Shown in pieces: positions 34,686-42,104 of a stretch of 64,000 bases of DNA (within the stretch, counting starts at the first letter, position 1; every line of letters begins with the position of its first letter). The stretch lies in contig NZ_JAERJA010000005.1 in assembly GCF_016827675.1 (NCBI RefSeq), positions 124,001 to 188,000 of the forward strand. The letters run 5' to 3'. The translations under genes were made by a program, and so were the position numbers. Source of the DNA: Nocardioides limicola. GTDB lineage: Bacteria > Actinomycetota > Actinomycetes > Propionibacteriales > Nocardioidaceae. The notes below the pieces were generated by a model, which was not told the origin of the DNA, did no database searches, and saw only the letters and a list, made by a program, of their open reading frames with translations.

Positions 34686-34978
34686 GAAAGGTCATCCAGG
34701 AGTTCGTCCAGGTCGACGAGGTCGCCGTCAGCGGTGTCGGCAGCAGCCTGGTCGGCGGCGCTGGCGGTGAGGCTGACGCTGACGCCGAGGGCGGCGGCGA
34801 CGCGCATGACCATGTCGAGGGGGGCGGTTGGCTTGTCGCCCATCTCGAAAGCATTGAGCCACTGGCGGCCCACGCCCGCGATGTTCGCGAGGGCAGATTG
34901 CGTGATGGCCTCGGCAACGCGGACATTGCGCAGCGCAGGGCCGAGATCGCTAGCCCGCTCCACCCGTACTGTCGTCAT
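34682..34978 (-). CDS. hipB: HipB-type XRE antitoxin/repressor
   Basis: The 98-residue protein has an XRE helix-turn-helix (ITQSALANIAGVGRQWLNAFE) after a short N-terminus starting MTTVRVERASDLG, and an acidic C-terminal tail that probably reaches into HipA. Longer in-frame starts would run through the tRNA gene and its hairpin and are rejected. HipB-like proteins neutralise HipA and repress their own promoter; palindromes over and just upstream of the ATG fit that. Confidence 0.85.
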   Translation of the reverse strand: MTTVRVERASDLGPALRNVRVAEAITQSALANIAGVGRQWLNAFEMGDKPTAPLDMVMRVAAALGVSVSLTASAADQAAADTADGDLVDLDELLDDLS

Positions 34979-35012
34979 ACGACGACAATAGCAGGTGTCG
35001 CCGTTCGGCGAC
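34971..35012. promoter_or_regulatory. Probable hipBA operator/promoter palindromes
   Basis: GTCGT-CAT-ACGAC spans the hipB start codon and GTCGCC-GTTC-GGCGAC follows 14 bases upstream of it. The HipB start, these two inverted repeats and the tRNA hairpin fill the whole space, so the hipBA promoter must lie here. Confidence 0.5.
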
Positions 35013-35043
35013 GTCGCAGTCGCGATGATGTTGTGCCCGAGAA

Positions 35044-35085
35044 CGATCAAGCCGCAGGTCAGCGGGCTGACCTGCGGCTTGATCG
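35044..35085 (-). terminator. Long perfect hairpin after tRNA-Arg
   Basis: Twenty-base arms beginning CGATCAAGCCGCAGG pair perfectly around a two-base loop (GG), five bases after the tRNA 3' end. Such long hairpins are usual terminators for tRNA genes in actinobacteria. No U-run follows. It is absent beside the duplicated tRNA fragment at 33.3 kb. Confidence 0.7.
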
Positions 35086-35090
35086 ATTTG

Positions 35091-35163
35091 CGCGCCTGTA
35101 GGGATTCGAACCCCAAACCTTCTGATCCGTAGTCAGATGCTCTATCCGTTGAGCTACAGGCGC
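35091..35163 (-). tRNA. tRNA-Arg (anticodon ACG)
   Basis: A complete 73-base cloverleaf can be drawn: acceptor stem GCGCCTG/CAGGCGC with G discriminator, D arm with AGCTCAACGGATAGAGC, anticodon stem TCTGA/TCAGA with loop CTACGGA, and T arm GGGGTTCGAATCCC. Position 34 is A, to be made inosine, reading CGU/CGC/CGA. No CCA is encoded. Its 3' half is the integration target copied at 33.3 kb. Confidence 0.95.
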
Positions 35164-35229
35164 CCGTCACGAGGACCTGTAGAGAATAGCGGACCCGGCT
35201 GCCGCCCTGAAATCGGCCGACCAAGTAGC

Positions 35230-36210
35230 CTGCCACTCATCGACGCCACAGACGACCGCCACCTCCTGGAGACCGCCGCAGCGGGGCTCTTCGAAGCCGC
35301 CGTGCTCACCGGCGGACTGGCACCCGACGATCCGCGGATCCTGCCGGGGGGTGAGTTGCACGCCGCCTTCGGGCTGCTGCAGAGGCTCGAACTGCTGCAC
35401 ACCGAGGAGTCGGGGCGGCACCTGCCGGTCGATCCGGCGATCGTGGCGGCACGGGTGGTCACCCCGATGAGCCGCCAGGGAGCCGAACTCCTTCAGGAGT
35501 CCGCCCGGTGGACCACCGCCTTCCAGCACCTCGGCCAGCTGTGGCGTCGTACGCCGGGCTATGCGCACGACGCCATCGCCGAGGTGCGCGGCATCGAGGA
35601 GATCAACCAGTACATCGGCGGCCTCGTCGCCGAGGCGAGCACCGAACTGCTGACCGCTCAACCCCAGGCCGGACGGGAGCCCAAGCACCTCAAGGCCGCG
35701 GCCAAGCGGGACGGCGAAGCGATCCAGCGCGGGGTGACCATGCGCACCCTCTACCAGCACGCCGCGCGGCACCACCAGAGCACCGTCGAACACGTGAACA
35801 CGGTGACCCGGCTCGGCGCTCAGGTGCGCACCCTGGACGAGTTCTTCGACCGGATCATCATCATCGACCGACGGATCGCGATCGTCCCGGCCCTGGACCG
35901 CAACAACGCGATGGTGGTCCGGGAGCCGTCACTGGTCTCCTACTTCGTCTCCATGTTCGACCGCAGCTGGGCGCGCGGCCGTCCCTTCCTCGGCGACGAC
36001 GACCCGACCCGACCCAGCATCGCCGACGAGCAGCGTGAGATGACGATCCGGATGCTCCGGGCAGGGCATTCGGACTCCACCAGCGCCAAACGCATGGGCG
36101 TGAGCGTGCGCACGTACGCCGGCTATGTGGCGGACCTCAAGGCCGAGCACGGCACCGAGACCCGCTTCCAGCTGGGCTTCGAACTGGGCCGTCGCCGCAG
36201 CGACGACTGA
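35230..36210 (+). CDS. LuxR-type helix-turn-helix regulator (start uncertain)
   Basis: About 326 residues. The C-terminus has a LuxR helix-turn-helix (MTIRMLRAGHSDSTSAKRMG, then VSVRTYAGYVADL). The middle (FFDRIIIIDRRIAIVPALDR) resembles the TrmB/phospholipase-D-like fold in actinobacterial orphan LuxR regulators. There is no good ATG or GTG at the expected place: the frame is open from inside the tRNA gene and the first sensible codon is a CTG, which I use as a nominal start. It ends exactly where the convergent secreted-peptide gene ends, which suggests a functional pair. Confidence 0.7.
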   Translation: MPLIDATDDRHLLETAAAGLFEAAVLTGGLAPDDPRILPGGELHAAFGLLQRLELLHTEESGRHLPVDPAIVAARVVTPMSRQGAELLQESARWTTAFQHLGQLWRRTPGYAHDAIAEVRGIEEINQYIGGLVAEASTELLTAQPQAGREPKHLKAAAKRDGEAIQRGVTMRTLYQHAARHHQSTVEHVNTVTRLGAQVRTLDEFFDRIIIIDRRIAIVPALDRNNAMVVREPSLVSYFVSMFDRSWARGRPFLGDDDPTRPSIADEQREMTIRMLRAGHSDSTSAKRMGVSVRTYAGYVADLKAEHGTETRFQLGFELGRRRSDD

Positions 36211-36423
36211 TCAGCTCGTTTTGCCCCAACCGGTGTCGTTGATGCTGAAGTGCGGGATGTCTGGTGCGATCAGCTCGAAGCCCTCAGAGTCTGACGCGAC
36301 CACGAGTGGCGCTTCGACTGAGTCCTCCGGAGCCGACAGTTCGGCACCGTAGGCAGGGACTCCCAGACCCCACCCCAAGAGCACCGCTGCTACGACCGTG
36401 ACCATGCGTTGACGAATACTCAT
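36211..36423 (-). CDS. Small secreted protein, unknown function
   Basis: A 70-residue precursor with a clear signal peptide (MSIRQRMVTVVAAVLLGWG, cleavage likely after PAYGA) leaves a mature acidic peptide of about 44 residues without cysteines. A very strong AAGGAGG site precedes the ATG, so it is probably well expressed. Its stop codon abuts the stop of the LuxR-type gene. I do not recognise a family. A peptide signal or surface peptide controlled by the neighbour is a guess. Confidence 0.7.
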   Translation of the reverse strand: MSIRQRMVTVVAAVLLGWGLGVPAYGAELSAPEDSVEAPLVVASDSEGFELIAPDIPHFSINDTGWGKTS

Positions 36424-36454
36424 GGGTTCGTCCTCCTTGTACCCCAGAACCCCA

Positions 36455-36486
36455 AGTGGCCCCCGGAGAAATCTCCGGAGGCCACT
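36455..36486 (-). terminator. Hairpin terminator after tRNA-Ser(GCT)
   Basis: Fourteen-base arms (AGTGGCCCCCGGAG with CTCCGGAGGCCACT) pair with a single mismatch around a four-base loop, nine bases after the tRNA 3' end. Confidence 0.7.
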
Positions 36487-36494
36487 CAGTATGG

Positions 36495-36584
36495 CGGAGG
36501 CGGCGGGATTTGAACCCGCGAGAGGGGATTACCCTCAACCCGCTTAGCAGGCGGGCGCCATAAACCGGACTAGGCGACGCCTCC
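36495..36584 (-). tRNA. tRNA-Ser (anticodon GCT)
   Basis: The 90-base gene has acceptor stem GGAGGCG/CGCCTCC with G discriminator, an anticodon arm CCCGC-CTGCTAA-GCGGG giving GCT, the long variable arm typical of serine tRNAs, and T arm GCGGGTTCAAATCCCGC. It reads AGC and AGU. CCA is not encoded. Confidence 0.95.
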
Positions 36585-36637
36585 TCGCGCAGGCAAGGCT
36601 ACAAGCCCGGCCGGTCGGCCGCCCAATCCGCCCCGCG

Positions 36638-37108
36638 TCAGCCGTTCAGACGGCGCAGTCCGTGGCCGCGCTGCAGGTGCTCCTGGAGCTCGCGGACGAA
36701 CTTCTCCCGGTTGATGCCGAGCACCTCCACCGGGATGGTGGTGGCCGACCCGTTGCGGAGCCGGAGCACCACCACGGGCGAGTCGGCCAGGGTCCGGGTC
36801 ACCGCGTCCTCGACGTCCTTCCAGCGGCCCTGCTTCACGCCCGCGCCACGCACGAACCGGACCCGATAGCCGGTGTCGGTGAACCGGACGACGTACGCCT
36901 TCCGGGTGAACCAGAACCCCAGGCCGGCCACTGCCAGCACCCCGGCGGCGAAGATCGCGGGGACCAGGCTCCCGGACAGACCCCACAGGTCGACGAGCAC
37001 GGTGAGCACGAAGACCAGCACTCCCAGCAGCACGAGCGAGACCCCCAGCATCCGGGCGGCCAGGGCGGGCGAGAGTCGGTAGTCGGAAACCACCCCCCGA
37101 TTGAACAT
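36638..37108 (-). CDS. Membrane protein with two helices and a PH-like domain
   Basis: The 156-residue protein has two adjacent membrane helices (about residues 20-65) followed by a cytoplasmic domain with beta-strand pattern (YVVRFTDTGYRVRFVRGAGV, WKDVEDAV), reminiscent of bacterial PH-like membrane proteins. Function is unknown. The ATG is 30 bases into an open frame that also allows an earlier start. It is divergent from the small conserved protein gene at 37.2 kb. Confidence 0.7.
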   Translation of the reverse strand: MFNRGVVSDYRLSPALAARMLGVSLVLLGVLVFVLTVLVDLWGLSGSLVPAIFAAGVLAVAGLGFWFTRKAYVVRFTDTGYRVRFVRGAGVKQGRWKDVEDAVTRTLADSPVVVLRLRNGSATTIPVEVLGINREKFVRELQEHLQRGHGLRRLNG

Positions 37109-37206
37109 GACCCGCCGCCAACCTCGCCAATCCGGGGCCGTGATCCCCTTGCCGGAACGGTGTGCTGCGCGCCACACTCAGAGACCCAGCAACCAAGGAG
37201 GCCGTC

Positions 37207-37587
37207 GTGCCCACGTCAGCCCAGACCCAGACCGCGCTGGCCAGCCTGCGCGCGGCGCTCGAAGCTCCCCGCACCGACGGCCCTGCCCTGGGCAACTGGC
37301 GGTGGACCGTGCGGCGGCGTCTGGCCGAGGTCCGCGACGTGTTGGCCCTGGAGCGGGCCACCACCAAGGACGGCTGGCTGGCCGCCCGATCAGGGACCGT
37401 GCTGCGCGAACGGAACGCGTTGCTGACCCGGGTCGCCGCGATCGCCCACGACGTGCTCGACAACGCCGATGTGGAGGACGTCCGCACCGAGATCCTGCGG
37501 CTGCTCGGCGACATCAACCACCACCTGCAGCGGCTGACCGATCTGGCCTATGACGACGTCGAGATCGAGCTCGGTGGGTCGGAGTGA
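37207..37587 (+). CDS. Conserved actinobacterial protein, unknown function
   Basis: The 126-residue protein starts at a GTG with a strong AAGGAGG site. It is mostly helical and has no membrane segment; residues 60-110 (GTVLRERNALLTRVAAIAHD and the DINHHLQRL stretch) look like a helical hairpin or coiled coil. It lies just before tRNA-Ser(TGA). I do not recognise a named domain. Confidence 0.75.
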   Translation: MPTSAQTQTALASLRAALEAPRTDGPALGNWRWTVRRRLAEVRDVLALERATTKDGWLAARSGTVLRERNALLTRVAAIAHDVLDNADVEDVRTEILRLLGDINHHLQRLTDLAYDDVEIELGGSE

Positions 37588-37614
37588 ATAGACTCCTCCC
37601 GGGCACATGCCCAA

Positions 37615-37702
37615 GGAGGGGTGCCGGAGTGGCCTATCGGAACCGCCTTGAAAGCGGTCGTAGGGAGACCTACCGCGGGTTCGAATCCCGCCCCCTCTGC
37701 CA
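37615..37702 (+). tRNA. tRNA-Ser (anticodon TGA)
   Basis: Acceptor stem GGAGGGG pairs with CCCCTCT (one G-T wobble), the anticodon arm is ACCGC-CTTGAAA-GCGGT giving TGA, a long variable arm follows, and the T arm is GCGGGTTCGAATCCCGC. The last three bases, CCA, are encoded, unlike the other two tRNAs here. It reads UCA and, by wobble, other UCN codons. Confidence 0.94.
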
Positions 37703-37713
37703 GTAGGACCCGC

Positions 37714-38895
37714 TCACTGCAGCGGGCGGTACCTCGGTGGCTCGGGCCGCAGCGCGGCCGCCTCCTCCGCACGCCGGGCGCGGCGCCCCCGGGAGCCGGT
37801 GAGCACCAGGTCGGCGCGGATCACCGCATAGCCGATCAGCATCCCCAGCGCCAGGCTGTAGCCCTGCATCAGCAGCGCCTCCCCCATCGAGTACGCCGGG
37901 TTGACCAGGCCGTGGCCCACCGGCGTGGTGGCCGCCACCCCGAAGGCGCACACCCACCAGCCCTGACGCCGCCGGGCCCGCATATGCGCACCCCACATCA
38001 GCGCCGGGATCCCGAGCAGCACCTCCAGCGGCCGCGGTGCGGCCCCGAAGACGTCCCGGGTCCAGCCGAGGGCGGTGGCTGCCTGCTCCAGCATCCCCTC
38101 GCTGCCGTAGCGGCGGAGCAGTTCGGTGTAGGCCAGGCTGACCGCCACCACCGCACTGCCGACCAGCACGATCACCAAGCCACGGCGCCCCAGCCCGTGG
38201 AAGCCGGCCCCCAACCGGAACACGAACGCCAGAGCGGTGACCAGCGCCAGCGCCAACGTCACGTACTCGTACCGGGTCTGCGAGAGCAGCGGTGAGAACC
38301 CGAGCGCCGCCATCCCGCCGATCGCGGCGACCGACATCGCGATCACCACCTCCCGCACGGCATGCAGCGTCCGCACGCTGGGCTCGGTCACCATCACCGC
38401 CAGTACCGCGGCGACCACGGTGGTCAGCACGGCGGTGCCGGTGCGCAGTGGCTCGGAGTCCACGAATCCGACCGCCGAGGTAACCACCAGCGCCGTCGCT
38501 GCCAAGGGCAGGGGGCGGGCGCCGGTGCGCGCGGCCAGAGCACCGACGTACGCGGTCGCGATCAGCACCGAACCGGCCAGGGACAGTTCGGCCGGCACCT
38601 GGTCGAGCCAGACACCGGTCAGCAGGACCAGCCCGGCGGTCACCATCAGCAGCCCGAGCGCGAGCACGCCGTTCCTGGCCAGCCAACTCCGCCAGACCTG
38701 TATGCGTGAGGGGCTGGGCGTGCGGCTGGGCGTGCGGGTGGCCTTGCGGGTGGAATTGCCGGTGGACGTGGGGCCGGGCGTGTTCGTGGAGGTCGGCTGC
38801 TCAGCGGCCGGGGCCGGGTTCCGCGGCGGGCTGGGGGTCGAGGCGCGCCACCGGGACCGCTTGGGTGCCGTGCGACGGCCTCGGTACTGGGACAC
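37714..38895 (-). CDS. Polytopic membrane protein, unknown function
   Basis: About 393 residues: a basic, Ser/Pro/Thr-rich N-terminal 70 residues, then ten or so hydrophobic segments (for example GVLALGLLMVTAGLVLLTGV and VVIAMSVAAIGGMAALG) and a basic tail. I do not recognise the family. The GTG start is nominal; the nitrilase-type gene ends 11 bases before it, so the two are co-transcribed. The C-terminal end reaches to 12 bases from tRNA-Ser. Confidence 0.65.
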   Translation of the reverse strand: MSQYRGRRTAPKRSRWRASTPSPPRNPAPAAEQPTSTNTPGPTSTGNSTRKATRTPSRTPSPSRIQVWRSWLARNGVLALGLLMVTAGLVLLTGVWLDQVPAELSLAGSVLIATAYVGALAARTGARPLPLAATALVVTSAVGFVDSEPLRTGTAVLTTVVAAVLAVMVTEPSVRTLHAVREVVIAMSVAAIGGMAALGFSPLLSQTRYEYVTLALALVTALAFVFRLGAGFHGLGRRGLVIVLVGSAVVAVSLAYTELLRRYGSEGMLEQAATALGWTRDVFGAAPRPLEVLLGIPALMWGAHMRARRRQGWWVCAFGVAATTPVGHGLVNPAYSMGEALLMQGYSLALGMLIGYAVIRADLVLTGSRGRRARRAEEAAALRPEPPRYRPLQ

Positions 38896-38906
38896 GACGG
38901 GCGATT

Positions 38907-39683
38907 CTAGGGGGCGGTGAAGCGACGGTTCGCCAACGACGGGTTCGTTTCGCGGGCCCGGGTCAGCTCCGACGCGTCGAGGGTGATCCTCAACACGGCA
39001 TCGGCCTCGTCCCCCGCCTCGGCCAGCACGTCCCCCCACGGGTCCACTGCCAGCGAGTGGCCCGTGTAGCGCGGCGGTGGCTGACCGGCCGCCAGGACCC
39101 ACACCGTGTTCTCGATCGCGCGGGCGCGGACCAGGGTGCGCCAGTGGTCGACCTTGCGTTCCCCGGCCACCCAGGCCGCGGGCACCACGAGCACCTCGGC
39201 CCCGGCGTCGACCAGCGCCCGGGCCAGCTCCGGGAAGCGCAGGTCGTAGCAGGTCATCAGGCCGATCCGGAAGCCCCCGACCTCGCAGACAACGGGCTGC
39301 AGCGGCCCGCCGGTGAGCCGATCGGACTCGCGGTAGCCGAAGGAGTCGTAGAGATGGATCTTGCGGTACGACGTCTCGACCGCGCCCCGCACCAGCAGCG
39401 TGTTGTGGGGCCGGGCCGGGTCGGTCGATCGCTCGAACATCCCGGCAATGACGGTGGTGTCCCGCTCGGCCGCCACCTGGGACAGGGCACGGCCGAACGG
39501 GCCGTCGACGGTCTCGGCGTACCCGCTGACGTCCTCGCCCGGCGTACCGAAGTCGCGGGCGAACGCCTCGGGCAGCACCACCAGGTCGGTGTCGGCCGGG
39601 ACCAGGTCGGCGAGCCGGGCCCGGTTCTGCGCCGGGTCGAGGCCGGCGGCGGTCTGGACGAGGGCGACGCGGAGGGTGCTCAC
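38907..39683 (-). CDS. Carbon-nitrogen hydrolase (nitrilase superfamily, NIT2/omega-amidase-like)
   Basis: The 258-residue protein has the nitrilase triad: Glu in LPEAFARDFG, Lys in YRKIHLYDSFG and Cys in GLMTCYDLRFPE. The YRKIHLYD form and length fit NIT1/NIT2-type amidases that hydrolyse deaminated glutathione or alpha-ketoglutaramate. The start is a GTG 38 bases from the divergent mobA-like gene. Confidence 0.85.
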   Translation of the reverse strand: MSTLRVALVQTAAGLDPAQNRARLADLVPADTDLVVLPEAFARDFGTPGEDVSGYAETVDGPFGRALSQVAAERDTTVIAGMFERSTDPARPHNTLLVRGAVETSYRKIHLYDSFGYRESDRLTGGPLQPVVCEVGGFRIGLMTCYDLRFPELARALVDAGAEVLVVPAAWVAGERKVDHWRTLVRARAIENTVWVLAAGQPPPRYTGHSLAVDPWGDVLAEAGDEADAVLRITLDASELTRARETNPSLANRRFTAP

Positions 39684-39720
39684 GTGACAAGAGTGCCAGC
39701 ACCGGTCAGACTCAGGCGTT

Positions 39721-40314
39721 GTGAACTCCGACGCCCCCGGTTTCGACCTGTCCGCTGCCGGCTTCTGCGCCGTCGTCCTGGCCGGCGGCGGCGCCGCCCG
39801 GATGGGCGGGGTGGACAAGGGTTCGGTCGAGGTGGGTGGGCGCACCATGCTGGACCGGGTGCTCGAGGCCCTGGTGGACGCCGACGAGGTGGTGGTGGTC
39901 GGCGACCAGGTGCCGACCGACCGACCGGTGACGTTCGTGATGGAGGAGCCCCGGCGAGGCGGACCGGCGGCGGGACTGCTGACCGGGGTGGACTCGTTCC
40001 TGAGGCGGCCGCGGCTGATCGCGGTGGTGGCGGTGGACATGCCGCTGTTGACGGCGGCGACGTTCCGGCGGCTGCGGGAGGCCAAACGGGACCACGACGG
40101 CGCGTTCCTGGTCGAGACGTCGTCGATGCGCCGCCAGCTCGTCGGAGTCATCGACGCCGACCGGTTGGCGCAGGTGCGTCCTGGCCCCGAGGACCGCCAC
40201 GGCCTGCCGATGCACAAATTGCTCGCGGACCTGGATCTGGTCGACGTCCCAGGCATCGGCCGCGAGGCCATCGACATCGACTCGTGGACCGACCTGCGCG
40301 ATCTGGACGCCTGA
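39721..40314 (+). CDS. mobA: Nucleotidyltransferase, MobA-like
   Basis: The 197-residue protein has the NTP-transferase start LAGGGAARMGGVDK, the metal site in VVAVDMPLL and the C-terminal DIDSWTDLRDL typical of MobA, which joins GMP to molybdopterin. It starts with GTG. Actinobacterial MobA-like proteins of this size are often fused or paired with other moco genes; none is next to it, so a related cytidylyl/guanylyl transfer role stays possible. Confidence 0.78.
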   Translation: MNSDAPGFDLSAAGFCAVVLAGGGAARMGGVDKGSVEVGGRTMLDRVLEALVDADEVVVVGDQVPTDRPVTFVMEEPRRGGPAAGLLTGVDSFLRRPRLIAVVAVDMPLLTAATFRRLREAKRDHDGAFLVETSSMRRQLVGVIDADRLAQVRPGPEDRHGLPMHKLLADLDLVDVPGIGREAIDIDSWTDLRDLDA

Positions 40315-40345
40315 CCGGTCGTGGCCGGCGCCTAGGGTGGGGTTC

Positions 40346-41323
40346 ATGCGCGCCGTGATCGCCAGCCAGCCCGGAGGCCCCGAGGTCCTCACCATCGCCG
40401 AGGTGCCCGACCCGACGCCGGGGCCCGGCGAGGTGCTGCTCGAGGTGATCGCCACCGCGATCAACCGGGCCGACACCCTGCAGCGCCGGGGCTTCTATCC
40501 GCCGCCGCCCGGGGTCACCGACATCATCGGCCTCGAGTGCACCGGCACCGTGCTCGCCGTCGGCGAGGAGGTCTCGGGCTGGCAGGTCGGGGACGTCGCC
40601 TGCGCGCTGCTGTCCGGCGGCGGGTACGCGGAACGGGTGGCCGTCCCGGCCGGGCAACTGATGCCGATCCCCGAGGGTCTCGACCCGGTCACCGCCGCCG
40701 CACTGCCTGAGGTGGCGTGCACGGTCTGGTCGAACGTGTTCATGGTCGCCGGGCTGCGGCCCGAGGAGCGGTTCCTGGTGCACGGTGGCGCGGGGGGCAT
40801 CGGCACCTTCGCGATCCAGTTGGCGAAGGCGTACGGCGCCGAGGTGATCGCCACCGCCGGCTCACCGGCGAAGGTGGCCCGCTGCACCGAGCTCGGCGCC
40901 GACCTGGTGGTCGACTACTCCGAGGACGACTTCGTCGCCGAGGTGTCGTCGTACACCGAAGGCCGGGGGGTCGACGTGATTCTGGACAACATGGGCGCGA
41001 AGTACCTCGACCGCAACATCGACGCGCTGGCGAACTCGGGTCGGCTGGTGATCATCGGCATGCAGGGCGGGGTGAAGGCGGAGCTGGACATCGCCAAACT
41101 GCTCGGCAAGCGCGGCGCTGTGATCGCCACCTCGCTGCGCGCCCGGGACGTGACTGAGAAGTCCGCGATCTGTGCGGCGGTGACCGAGCACGTGTGGCCG
41201 AAGGTGACCTCCGGGGAGGTCCGGCCGGTGGTGCACACCACGTTGCCGCTGGCTGAGGCCGCCGAGGCGCACCGACTCATGGAGGCCGGCGAGCACGTCG
41301 GCAAGATCCTCCTCACCCCCTGA
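40346..41323 (+). CDS. NAD(P)H-quinone oxidoreductase, PIG3-type MDR
   Basis: The 325-residue protein has the signature N-terminus MRAVIASQPGGPEVL, INRADTLQRRGFYPPPPG typical of the PIG3/TP53I3 group, and the nucleotide site VHGGAGGIGTFAIQLAKAYG. These proteins reduce quinones with NADPH. The ATG is chosen for its GGTGGGG site, against a GTG three codons earlier. Immediately after its stop codon a 22-bp repeat array begins. Confidence 0.85.
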   Translation: MRAVIASQPGGPEVLTIAEVPDPTPGPGEVLLEVIATAINRADTLQRRGFYPPPPGVTDIIGLECTGTVLAVGEEVSGWQVGDVACALLSGGGYAERVAVPAGQLMPIPEGLDPVTAAALPEVACTVWSNVFMVAGLRPEERFLVHGGAGGIGTFAIQLAKAYGAEVIATAGSPAKVARCTELGADLVVDYSEDDFVAEVSSYTEGRGVDVILDNMGAKYLDRNIDALANSGRLVIIGMQGGVKAELDIAKLLGKRGAVIATSLRARDVTEKSAICAAVTEHVWPKVTSGEVRPVVHTTLPLAEAAEAHRLMEAGEHVGKILLTP

Positions 41324-41324
41324 C

Positions 41325-41412
41325 GAAATGGGGTCTCTGGCCCGCCGAAGTGGGGTTTGTGGCCGCGCGAGGTGGGGTTCGTGGCCCGCCGAGGTGGGGT
41401 TTGTGGCCCCGG
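41325..41412 (+). repeat. 22-bp tandem repeat array 1 (four units)
   Basis: Four head-to-tail units with core GTGGGGTTTGTGGCCCGCC start one base after the stop of the quinone reductase gene. Units 2-4 differ at only a few positions; unit 1 is more worn. The same unit occurs near 42.0 and 50.3 kb. There are no spacers. Confidence 0.85.
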
Positions 41413-41448
41413 ACCGGTCCTTCGGGGCGCTGCTATTAGGGTGATGAC

Positions 41449-42021
41449 ATGAGCGACACAGGTGACCAGCCCGGAAGGGAACAAGTCGTGATCATCGGCC
41501 CCGACGGGCAGCCGACCTCGATCACGCCCCCCGACCTGGGCGCGGAGACCCCGAGCGAGGATGGCAGCAGCCTCACCGAACTCGTCGAGCAGCCCGCCAA
41601 GGTGATGCGGATCGGCTCGATGATCCGTCAACTGCTTGAGGAAGTGAAGTCAGCTCCCCTGGACGAGGCCAGCCGCAACCGATTGAAGGCGATCCACCAC
41701 GCCTCGATCGAGGAGTTGGAGGCGGGCTTGGCGCCGGAGCTCATCGAGGAGTTGGAGCGTCTCTCGCTTCCGTTCACCGACGGCACGCCCAGTGAGGCTG
41801 AGTTGCGCATCGCCCAGGCGCAGCTCGTTGGCTGGCTGGAGGGTCTCTTCCACGGGATCCAGACCGCCATCTACGCGCAGCAGATGGCCGCTCGGGCACA
41901 GCTGGAGCAGATGCGGCGCTCACTCCCGCCGGGGCTGATGCCGGGTGCACCGGAGCACGGCCACGGCACGCCCACCACTGGTGAGCGTCCGGACGGCTCC
42001 GACCCGGGCATGTACCTGTAG
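41449..42021 (+). CDS. bpa: Bacterial proteasome activator Bpa/PafE
   Basis: The 190-residue protein matches the DUF2587 proteasome activators: a disordered N-terminus, a helical core (VEQPAKVMRIGSMIRQLLEE, then IEELEAGLAPELIEEL) and a C-terminal tail ending GMYL. In mycobacteria the corresponding GQYL end docks into the 20S proteasome and opens it for degradation without ATP. It implies that this organism has a proteasome. It lies between two repeat arrays. Confidence 0.92.
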   Translation: MSDTGDQPGREQVVIIGPDGQPTSITPPDLGAETPSEDGSSLTELVEQPAKVMRIGSMIRQLLEEVKSAPLDEASRNRLKAIHHASIEELEAGLAPELIEELERLSLPFTDGTPSEAELRIAQAQLVGWLEGLFHGIQTAIYAQQMAARAQLEQMRRSLPPGLMPGAPEHGHGTPTTGERPDGSDPGMYL

Positions 42022-42032
42022 GAAGCGCGCTC

Positions 42033-42104
42033 GGCGGGCCACAACCCCCACCTCGGCGGGCCACAACCCCCACCTCGGCCGGCCACAAACCCCACCTCGG
42101 CGGT
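42033..42104 (-). repeat. 22-bp tandem repeat array 2 (three units plus a stub)
   Basis: Three units of the same 22-bp repeat, now with the G-rich core on the minus strand. They fill the gap between the convergent bpa and membrane-protein genes; read on the minus strand, the array begins within the stop region of the latter. As in array 1 the repeat directly follows a stop codon in the same orientation. Confidence 0.85.

Noticed and set aside
35044..35085. HipB operator
   Set aside because: The 42-base perfect hairpin lies five bases after the tRNA end and fits a tRNA terminator better; shorter palindromes at the hipB start are better operator candidates.
38706..40358. Long plus-strand frame opposite the nitrilase and across the mobA-like gene
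   Set aside because: It covers genes with clear catalytic motifs in other frames and itself reads as Arg/Gly/Pro-rich shadow sequence.
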